Source: Symbiodinium natans
Taxonomy: Eukaryota; Sar; Dinophyceae; Suessiales; Symbiodiniaceae
Assembly (NCBI GenBank): GCA_905221605.1
Contig: CAJNDS010000879.1
Span: 300,501 to 364,500 of the forward strand
DNA: 64,000 bases
Reading direction: 5' to 3'
Shown here: positions 27,301 through 33,722 of the stretch, piece by piece
Layout: each line of letters starts with the position of its first letter
Numbering within the stretch: position 1 is the first letter of the stretch
Notes under the pieces: generated by a model
Told to the model about the DNA's origin: nothing
Database searches by the model: none
Seen by the model: the letters and a program-made list of their open reading frames with translations, nothing else
Program-made: the position numbers and the translations under genes

Positions 27301-29715
27301 GCTGGTCAAACGCCGCTGCAGCTTCCATTCACGTTGTTCGCCGATGACCATTTAGGCCATTGGCTCCTCAAAACGGTGGATGATGCCAAGCGAATGGAGG
27401 AGACGATAGTGGCACTTTTTCACATGTTGGAAACATACGGGCTCAAGGTTAATCCGGATAAATCCAGTTTGGTCATTCGGGTCCAGGGAGCGCAACTTGA
27501 AAAATTTGTCAAAAGCCGCACGGTTATAGTTCGCAACCAGGCGCATTGGAAACTACAAGATGGAGAACAAACACATCTCATACCGATGTGTGAATCCATC
27601 ACTTACCTTGGCACCAAGCTCACACTGAAAGAGGGCACCGGCCATACACTTGACTTTAGGCTTGCTGAAGCTGAGGCGAAAGTTACGCAACTTCGCAGAA
27701 GCATCAGATCACGCAAGGGATTGTCCAGGCACTACAGAGTACGGGTTTGGCAGGCTTGCGTGGTAAACAGTGCGCTTTATGGTCTGCTAACTACTCCTTT
27801 CTCTGGCCAAATGATAACTAAGCTGAGGGCGTGGTTTCACCGCCAACTCAGAGCGGTCACAGGTATGCCAGCTCACCTCACAAAGGTGAGTAATCAGACG
27901 CTGAGAGAAACCTACAACCTGAAGGATCCTGTACATGTGCTGACGGAGCGCATTGCGCGCAAACTTGAAGCTATGCAACAAGGACGAGGCGATCCTGCCA
28001 CGTGCGAAACTAAGACCTTTGAGTATTGGCAAATGCTACACAAACAACTTGCTAGCCATGCTGTGGAACCACGCAATGTGACGCTGGTGGAACTCTCCAG
28101 CTCTAGCCAACATGCCTGCTCCATATGTGGCCTATACTACCCGACCCAAAAAGCCCTTAGGCAACACCAGGCGCTCAGACACGGACAGATTCAAGCCAAC
28201 AAACTCAGTATCGACTACAAACCCGAACAACATTCTGTTGCGGGCATGCCACAATGCAAACACTGTCTTCTGAAGCTGTATGACTGGGGTGCATTAAAAG
28301 GGCACATCATGCAAAACGTGTGCGGTTGGCACACCAAACAGCTCAGCGACTCGAACAACAATAGCCAGCAGGATACGAAGACTGTTAAAGAAACAGTGCC
28401 TGTTCCACACAAGGTCGACACCCCACATACCCCGGTTGACCCTAAAGAGCGGCAACACGAACCACGGAATACCACGACTGAGGAGAGCACGCTCCTGCAA
28501 AACGAAGCGACACTGGCATTGCTTCAAAGTCATGAGGGAATATGCACCCAAGCAGCATTACACAAAACCTACCTCAAACAGCACTGCGGTTTCTGTGGCC
28601 GCTGGATCGCTGATGCCGGCATGATTAAAACGCATATCCAGAGAGTGCATACGAATCTTGCACGGCATATCACCTCAGACATACACACTTCATGCCAGGC
28701 CTTCAAGCACCTCTTCAAAAGGGACCATACATGTGAGTGGTGTGACAGAATGGTGCACGGCTCAGATCGGCATTGCTCTCAATGCCCAGTTCTTTTTCAG
28801 CTGATACTTGCAAGGACCAGCAGACAGGCGGCCTCCGCTTCACCTGAGACCCAGCTCCCTGCAGTATGGCCTGTACCACACCCAGGGATGGACGTTGCGA
28901 TTTACCTCAAATCACCTACTCAAGATGAGATGCAACTGCACATACAGCACATGTCCACGCTTGCCAAGACACGATGTCTCCTATGCGGTGAACAGGTGCA
29001 AGACATCCAACACTGGCGACGACACATGGCGCAGCGGCATGACTCTCAGAAACAGCTTGTCCAGAGTCTAGCTCAATCCGAAACACTGCTACAAGCACAC
29101 GTTGCGCGACCTTGCTGCTGGTGCAATGTCCACTTCCCAAAGTCTGCTCGAGAACACAGACGTAAGTGCCTCCCTTTGCTGCAGCTCTGCCTCCACGTCA
29201 GTGGAGACCACGCCGGAGCAACAGATGGCGGCAGTGTGGGGCCTCAGCTCACCACTGGCGACGACGCCTACACCACAGAGACAAGCGTCCGTCAGACACA
29301 GACTGACGCAAGGGACGCCGCAAAAGTATCGAAAGGGCATGGGCAAGGGCGCAGGCAAGGCAGCTCCCAAGGCAAAACGGGATCGGGACCAGGAAGCAGA
29401 AGACGAGTTGATGATGGACCTGGAGTCGCTGGACGAGGAGACGGTGAGAACGGCCTTGAAAGCCTTGGTCAAAACAGCACTCAGACACGAACACCAACTG
29501 ACGATCTTGGAGGCAGACCGGAGCTACGTGTTCTTCCTGGACACGACGAACCACGGCATTGTCTCCATGCTGATCCAGGCAGCGCAACATGGAACACAAA
29601 GTTCGAGGAAGGCACGGTCAACACCTCGCTGAGGGCCACGCTATGGGAGTACTACTCATGGAATGGAAAGCAGGCCTCGAGAAAATCGAGTCCGACACCA
29701 AGGTACTACAGGTAG
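23374..29715 (+). CDS. LINE (non-LTR retrotransposon) polyprotein: endonuclease, reverse transcriptase, zinc fingers
   Basis: A 2,113-codon frame. Residues about 90-320 carry the unrecognised N-terminal domain shared with the inverted copy. Residues about 560-810 are an APE-type endonuclease: INVNS (Asn570), LQET (Glu600), GDFN (Asp710, Asn712), QIDYIL (Asp773), THSALIADV (His804). Residues about 1110-1440 are a reverse transcriptase: VDLSQAFDRV (Asp1229), GIRQGC, FADD (1322-1325) and YLGTKL. The C-terminal part has several C2H2/C2HC fingers starting near Cys1582, Cys1738, Cys1868 and Cys1914. All key catalytic residues are present. The frame leaves the conserved sequence at about 29190: the Gly/Lys-rich tail continues in another frame, so the last 170 residues here are probably off-frame. 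The start is uncertain; antisense overlap with the inverted copy makes the first 90 residues doubtful. The enzyme nicks target DNA and copies its RNA there. Confidence 0.88.
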   Translation: MEEALSLPVWKEGLGCSASWFVVSRRSSLEVSLVVDVGVDRLASFLLELAATPVASSLRSPSMDCVRLVSACVFMTFTPHPCASPSVAPVQMPAASSQGLGEQEANQRSTAARRSNTNEPRPEERQRSSAARRASTVEPRPHLLLAQAPEEVRRAKQRLLQEAKSAVVKLIPHGDDLHNFLHGYFRQHHATYHTSPMNMPSCGNWIWSLTAALMTRPESHPNVWTRRQAGKLGDAVEGYLYTLYQKQTVESLALLAIYGEAARHLHDLMQGIPHAIYYRLSWRQSLDTLEELLEPWIGVSDAQDKRSPRPAVPLSILDSKKGPCNQLATQTAACTHVTSNVRSCLGRRGRKWRLRPTVRRRHLRGRRRRNCTSYPLQKLFRLATKAQHIRNLLQQLTNKISSLSTWPSTTAKKSKPRRKIPEKTSTATPGLSLPGPKSGLYALIWMTHRITRVGGVRVPVSHGAGGPTTTDHHFPASLVGKQVAGETTAPVFGAAGVTTQVGRKRSFQRAQHQSTQNPLGYTRYRGRFMHCSQLGLHTATMPSLTTAKPRRPPCRPRGGAQQRLKVLSINVNSLSGFLWGEVKAFLGGEGLQYDFIFLQETHRTAFCAFKVDNWMAVGSSTKRGEGVLTLVHPRYDASMVRYQEIIPGRVLRVKVCHKEAAIETLNIYQHVWIHTDDPEQNKQRRQTLLDKCTATIQGMARRDTLILAGDFNSEVHAVNGLIGTRVNRSAYHQALDPLTLPRFIQDNALVALNTWHMKDPCTNYTRTGNSQIDYILVRAPSADTRAKQVVKQEAPFGAWKELTHSALIADVRIIKHFHLPKAKMQQELQYSRHDLDYAYRQKDHRITQLKSKVELEINHSLHHGLPLTADHINHTLLREVSELFPTATSAHTNRGQTKAQCKAIFAAWKELLTHPDEVGGSTITLPARVYHMWQRRRDLQRCKPFTLSGVLRTWQWVLLFNKAGRQSKQYHLQHQRAIALGHLQQAERAAQTHNTKRLYGAVKRLLPWKPKPRIMLKHPDGSPMSLHQEHQALVQHCKQLFAPPAASPNRPGQTLSMPLTACEWTTQLKCTPIGKAVPADSAPATAWKACATIVAPAMACIAKGLQPVTSALPDAWKNPQLCFLPKPHKPPSTAAALRPIGLLRPDGKAFAGHIKNQLLMQACSSLTHTPQYAYLPARDTTDALARVNACIHDIKDGLKALGGNRFLTRQRKETGQVKGESGGCLLSVDLSQAFDRVNRAKLDRALALHQVDADLRSTVTAIHEQAAYQVRDKFHRTDICATQGIRQGCRLAPALWAVLSSQLLWDLTPAGQTPLQLPFTLFADDHLGHWLLKTVDDAKRMEETIVALFHMLETYGLKVNPDKSSLVIRVQGAQLEKFVKSRTVIVRNQAHWKLQDGEQTHLIPMCESITYLGTKLTLKEGTGHTLDFRLAEAEAKVTQLRRSIRSRKGLSRHYRVRVWQACVVNSALYGLLTTPFSGQMITKLRAWFHRQLRAVTGMPAHLTKVSNQTLRETYNLKDPVHVLTERIARKLEAMQQGRGDPATCETKTFEYWQMLHKQLASHAVEPRNVTLVELSSSSQHACSICGLYYPTQKALRQHQALRHGQIQANKLSIDYKPEQHSVAGMPQCKHCLLKLYDWGALKGHIMQNVCGWHTKQLSDSNNNSQQDTKTVKETVPVPHKVDTPHTPVDPKERQHEPRNTTTEESTLLQNEATLALLQSHEGICTQAALHKTYLKQHCGFCGRWIADAGMIKTHIQRVHTNLARHITSDIHTSCQAFKHLFKRDHTCEWCDRMVHGSDRHCSQCPVLFQLILARTSRQAASASPETQLPAVWPVPHPGMDVAIYLKSPTQDEMQLHIQHMSTLAKTRCLLCGEQVQDIQHWRRHMAQRHDSQKQLVQSLAQSETLLQAHVARPCCWCNVHFPKSAREHRRKCLPLLQLCLHVSGDHAGATDGGSVGPQLTTGDDAYTTETSVRQTQTDARDAAKVSKGHGQGRRQGSSQGKTGSGPGSRRRVDDGPGVAGRGDGENGLESLGQNSTQTRTPTDDLGGRPELRVLPGHDEPRHCLHADPGSATWNTKFEEGTVNTSLRATLWEYYSWNGKQASRKSSPTPRYYR

Positions 29716-29910
29716 CAGAAACAGCAGGATGGGCAACGCGGTCTCCGCTCCAGTGGATCTACAACGGTGGAATCCGGTACAGAAAAAGGCGCTACCATCA
29801 AGTCGGAACAACCTCACTCACGAGGACGCAAAAAAGGCAGTCAACCAGCTCATCACAAACACCGCCAAGGACACAGTGCACCGGTTCCAAAGCCTACGAC
29901 CACTGAAGCC
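29190..29910 (+). pseudogene. Frameshifted C-terminal region of the LINE ORF
   Basis: The protein continues in shifted frames. About 29190-29610 (frame of the ORF starting 29102) reads a KYRKGMGKGAGK tract and an LDEETVRTALKALVKTALRHEHQLTILEADRSY-like helical block, split here because of its length. About 29640-29740 continues in the next frame, and 29740-29905 returns to the previous one (HEDAKKAVNQLI, TVHRFQSLRPL). This order fits the C-terminal part of dinoflagellate LINEs as I recall it. At least three frame changes indicate decay of this copy. The sequence is then interrupted by the satellite tract that follows. Confidence 0.5.
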
Positions 29911-29911
29911 G

Positions 29912-30362
29912 GCCTTCAAAGCCCTTGAAGCCCCCTTTAAGCCCCCTTTTAAACCACCCTTCCCCCCCGTTTGAGCCCTTTAAGCCCCCTTTAAGCCCCC
30001 CTTTAAGCCCCCCTTGAGCCCCCTTTAAGCCCCCTTAAGCCGCCCCTTAAGCCCCCCCTTTAAGCCTCCCTTAAGCCCCCCCCTTAAGCCCTCCCCCTTG
30101 AAGCCCCCCTTTAAGCCCCCCTTTAAGCCCCCCTTTAAGCCCCCCTTTAAGTCCCCCTTTAAGCCCCCCTTCAAGCCCCCTTTAATCCCCCTTAAGCCCC
30201 CCCTTAAGCCCCCCTTAAACCCCCCCCTTAAGTCCCCCCCTTTAAGCCCCCTTTAAGCCCCCTTTAAAGCCCCTTCAAAGGTCTCCAAAGCCCCCCCCCT
30301 TTGCCCCCCTTAAGTCCCCCTTTAAGCTCCCCTTTAAGCCCCCCCTTAGGCATCCCTTCAAG
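29912..30362. repeat. TTTAAGCCCCC satellite tract inside the LINE, third of three
   Basis: About 450 bp of CCCCCTTTAAG-type units. It splits a protein-coding stretch: RFQSLRPL is read just before it and TISLPWILLAPGF just after, which look like neighbouring parts of one domain. The unit is the one found at 8.3 and 15.2 kb, in the same orientation. Confidence 0.8.
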
Positions 30363-30920
30363 CAAAGGTGATGGGCCCATCAAGGCTTCTGCAGCCGTTT
30401 TGCTATTAGAGTGGACGCTAAAGACCATAAGCTTACCTTGGATCTTGCTTGCACCAGGGTTTTCAGAGGCCAACGTGGCTGACTGTGCAAGGTCCCTGCC
30501 TGCAGGCGGAAGTGATCACCATGGTCCTGACGCTCACCGTCCATCAACAGGCGGCAGCCGTTTACCACGACCTGGACCTCTTGGCAAACAACTGCGCGGG
30601 CAAGCTGATCGGTCTACGCTTGAGACGGGAGCGAGTGGGCAAGACGGCGCTCACCAAGGAGCTCGAGAGACAGATCTGAAGAGCAAGCAAGAGAAATCCG
30701 GGGGAAAGCGGACTCCGCGCCCCATGCTCAGTCAAAAAGAGACTGAGAAGGAGCAACTGCAGACAGGCATCCGCAATTTCTTTTCAGCCCCCGTCCATGC
30801 CATGTCAGCGAAAAAACCCCGTAGCACTCTGAATGATCCGGCTTGCACTGAGAACAAAGGTCAAAGGCAGCATGGATGGGGCTTCGGGACATTCGGTGAG
30901 TAAGACCACTGAACAACCAG
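30363..30920 (+). pseudogene. LINE C-terminal remnant after the satellite insertion
   Basis: Coding-like pieces occur in alternating frames: PWILLAPGF, then HQQAAAVYHDLDLLANN and LRLRRERVGKTALTKEL (ending in a stop at 30677-30679), then a return to the first frame with a basic, Ser/Gln-rich linker. They probably connect the reverse-transcriptase polyprotein to the protease-like domain downstream. I see no intact frame. Confidence 0.4.
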
Positions 30921-31059
30921 TGAAGAGTACACCGAAACAGGGTCAAGTAAGCATCCCATCAAGGGGGAAACATGGGACTGCGGGCGCAGAGACAAAAGTG
31001 GAGGGCTCTTTATTGGCATGGCGCACCCGCGATCGTATAACCAATGAGCCTCATGCTAG

Positions 31060-31665
31060 ATCACTCGCACTAACTAATCCCCATAACCTTTGCTATGCCA
31101 ACGTAGTGATTCACATGCTGCACTATGCTCGGTCCCATGATGCTTTCATATCAGGTCTGGGCGAAGTCAATGGGGCCATCGTACAGGCCTCAAGATCCAA
31201 CCAGCACCTGTATTGCCAGACACCCGGCATGGAACTTCATATGGCCAGGATGGCAGAAGCCCACGCGACAGCATGACGCGGCTGAGTTTCTGCAGCACCT
31301 TTGCAACCGCACGGACTGCGTGGCACTCAAGGGATGGGAAGCTAGACGCACAAGACCCGCCACATGCCTTAACTAGACCCCCCGAACTTCTTATCCTCCA
31401 GATCGGACGATTTGTCCAATTAGCCGGAGGCATTAGGAAAACGCGGCAGGGGATTGAAATACACAAAAATCTCACAGTTTCCACCTTCACTGGACATGCC
31501 GGTGACGTTGTCACCACCCCGTACAAGCTATGCGGAGGGGTCATGCACATAGGCAAGGTGGTAACGGCCGGGCACCATCAGGCATTCTACTTTCCTGGTG
31601 ACACTGAGGATATTACATGGGAAAGTGGCCTCCACTCCCCACTGGTGTACACAGGACACTCATGA
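31060..31665 (+). pseudogene. USP-type ubiquitin protease-like domain at the LINE 3' end, frameshifted
   Basis: The three landmark boxes of C19 ubiquitin-specific proteases occur in the correct order but in three different frames. The Cys box is NPHNLCYANVVIHML (Cys codon 31091-31093). The QHDAAEFLQHL box starts at 31269. ELLILQIGRF is followed by YKLCGGVMHIGKVVTAGHHQAFY, whose GHH gives the catalytic His (31573-31575). Known family members cleave ubiquitin from proteins. The domain is shorter than a typical host USP (about 200 against 300 or more residues). The two frameshifts make this copy inactive, but the boxes show that an intact ancestor had a complete protease core. Its position between LINE coding sequence and the LINE tail suggests it belonged to the element. 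Confidence 0.6.
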
Positions 31666-31908
31666 TTCTCAAGCTCTTAAACATGAGAGGCTAACTCTCA
31701 ACACTCAGTCCCAACAAGGCCCGCTCGCCTTGTGAGTCGACACTCGGACAAGGAGTAGATATGGACTGTGGACAAGCTGGCCCTCATGATGTCTCCTGTA
31801 CAGTTTTTTTGCTTGTTAGCTTCACTTGTTAGTTCCCAGCTGTGACACCTCAGCTGTCGGGCTCGCATGACAACTGCCACAGTTGATGCGAATGAATGAA
31901 TGAAAAAA
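31666..31908 (+). mobile_element. LINE 3' untranslated region and AATGAATG tail
   Basis: After the protease-like stop the sequence is non-coding and ends in GCGAATGAATGAATGAAAAAA (31887-31907 region), a short tandem tail like those that end many non-LTR elements. I take this as the element's 3' end. Target-site duplications could not be recognised because the 5' end is unclear. Confidence 0.5.
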
Positions 31909-32045
31909 CGATGCTCCAAGCAGAGGACTGGTTGCGGAGACAGCAGCCAAAGGTCGTGAGAATGCACGTTTTGAGAGTCTGTGTGCAAAGTGCATGGCTA
32001 CTGTACAGATACCCTGGGAACTTCTCAAGTTACGGTCACTTTGAA

Positions 32046-32220
32046 AGGGGGTTGTGCGTGTTGGAGCAAATCGGCAACATGCATCTAAGCAGCCAGTGCG
32101 CATCTCAACGCACACATGCTGGGTGCTCCAACTGAAAACCTTCGAAAGAACTCTTCACTCTTCGAACGCCTCGCTTTTGATTGACTCCCGACCGTGGAAA
32201 AAAGAAGGAAGCGTTCTCGT
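32046..32220 (+). repeat. Direct repeat part A, copy 1 (left of telomeric tract)
   Basis: This matches 33474-33650 closely: GTGCGTGTTGG, AACATGCA, CTAAGCAGCCAGTGCGCATC, GCTGGGTGCTCCAAC and CTTCGAAAGAACTCTTCACT recur in order, ending CTCGTA. In this copy the telomeric tract follows immediately. Confidence 0.8.
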
Positions 32221-32221
32221 A

Positions 32222-32730
32222 CCCTAAACCCTAAACCCTAAACCCCCCTAAACCCTAAACCCTAAACCCCCCTAAACCCTAAACCCTAAACCCTAAACCC
32301 TAAACCCTAAACCCTAAACCCTAAACCCTAAACCCTAAACCCTAAACCCTAAACCCTAAACCCTAAACCCTAAACCCTAAACCCTAAACCCTAAACCCTA
32401 AACCCTAAACCCTAAACCCTAAACCCTAAACCCTAAACCCTAAACCCTAAACCCTAAACCCTAAACCCTAAACCCTAAACCCTAAACCCTAAACCCTAAA
32501 CCCTAAACCCTAAACCCTAAACCCTAAACCCTAAACCCTAAACCCTCAACCCTGAACCCTAAACCCTGAACCCTGAACCCTGAACCCTAAAAACCCTGAA
32601 CCCTGAACCCTGAACCCTGAACCCTGAACCCTAAACCCGAAACCCTAAACCCTAAACCCTAAACCCTAAACCCTGAACCCCAAACCCTAAACCCTAAACC
32701 CTAAACCCTAAACCCAAAACCCTAAACCCT
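32222..32730 (-). repeat. Interstitial telomeric repeat (CCCTAAA)n, about 509 bp
   Basis: About 70 copies of CCCTAAA, C-rich on the plus strand. They are near-perfect in the middle, with CCCTGAA variants at about 32550-32640 and a few C-run interruptions at the left. Unique sequence on both sides shows it is not a chromosome end here. Confidence 0.93.
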
Positions 32731-32757
32731 TCCTACCATATAATTATAAACCTTAAT

Positions 32758-32900
32758 GGTATTCGTGGGCAAGGCCCAAATATTCGTGGGCAAGGCCCAA
32801 AGATTCGTGGGCAAGGCCCAAATATTCGTGGGCAAGGCCCAAAATCCGGATTTTGGGCCTTGCCCACGAATTTTTGGGCCTTGCCCAACGAATTTTTGAT
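32758..32900. repeat. Foldback array of a 20-bp unit
   Basis: Four direct copies of ATTCGTGGGCAAGGCCCAAA are followed by two in inverted orientation, meeting at a TCCGGA centre near 32850. Arms of at least 35 bases pair almost perfectly. Confidence 0.8.
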
Positions 32901-32968
32901 CTAGATTCTTTATTGAACACATTGGAATAGATTGGGAATCATTGTGAAAACTTAAAGACGGCGTCTTC
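32901..32968 (+). repeat. Direct repeat part B, copy 1
   Basis: Begins GATCTAGATTCTT and contains GGAATAGATTGGGAATCATT; it matches 33660-33722. In copy 2, parts A and B are nearly adjacent. Confidence 0.75.
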
Positions 32969-33473
32969 GCGAAGCGACAAAGTTGTCTTTTTGTTTTCAG
33001 AGCAGCCGCCTTAGCTGAGCAATGATTCCAAAATCTTTCCAACTTAGTTTTGAACTTCGCACACGTTCATGCTGTTTAAGGGTGCTTTGCACCACTGGAG
33101 GCACCCTTGTGATCCGGACTAAGAATGAACACGTTATGGATACATGGTCGATAAAAACTTCGTTTTCTCTTGTATGTGTTTGAAGACACAGGCACAAGAG
33201 CGGGCTTACTGGTGTTTTGTAGATGCGGGAACCCGGAGGATCCTGAAAATTCCCGGAATTTTTGGAAATCCCCGGAACCCCCTGCAAGGCCCCACATAGG
33301 GACTGGCAATGATATTGCGCGCCGTTCTTTCAGCATGCTCGTTTCGCACTGGCACACATGCATGGCAGTCCATGATGTACGCAGACATGGGCAATGCCTG
33401 TGCTGAGCTATGCCAAACTTTTTCACCCGCCCTCCCACCCTCGGTGTTTCCTTGCCGATTTGGGAAGGGGGGG
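32969..33473. other. No assignable gene
   Basis: Between the two duplicate copies only short ORFs are present. A stretch of TTCCCGGAATTTTTGGAAATCCCCGG at about 33247-33272 is a weak inverted motif. Confidence 0.35.
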
Positions 33474-33722
33474 GGGGTTATGCGTGTTGGGGCAAGTCGG
33501 TAACATGCACCTAAGCAGCCAGTGCGCATCTCAACGCACACATGCTGGGTGCTCCAACCGAAAACCTTCGAAAGAACTCTTCACTCTTCGAACGCCTCGC
33601 TTTTGATTGACCCCCGACCGTGGAAAAAAGAAGGGAGCGTCCTCGTACAGAGTTTATGTGATCTAGATTCTTATTGAGCAGAACTTGGAATAGATTGGGA
33701 ATCATTGTGAAAACTTAAAGAC
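33474..33722 (+). repeat. Direct repeat copy 2, parts A and B without telomeric insert
   Basis: Part A ends at about 33647 (CTCGTA) and part B begins at about 33660 (GATCTAGATTC), with only a short stretch between them. This is the unfilled counterpart of 32046-32968. Confidence 0.75.

Larger units (their letters stand above)
17252..31635. repeat. Dispersed 11-nt micro-palindrome family, consensus GYGGNCTCCRC
   Basis: Twenty copies lie in this 14.4-kb block. GCGGNCTCCGC form: 17252, 18441, 18814, 19200, 20409, 20619, 21434, 24288, 26608, 28828, 29738, 30708. GTGGNCTCCAC form: 19572, 19905, 22208, 31625 and, on the minus strand, 22350, 23319 and 29201; 18096 has TTTCC in place of its core. 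One more GC-form copy is at 53194. The outer pair is always C with G or T with A; I saw no mixed copy. The central base is free. Each folds as a four- to five-pair hairpin. They fall in more than one codon phase and on both strands, so protein sequence does not explain them. Confidence 0.8.

Noticed and set aside
32222-32730. True chromosome end
   Set aside because: Unique and duplicated sequence continues on both sides, so the telomeric tract is interstitial.
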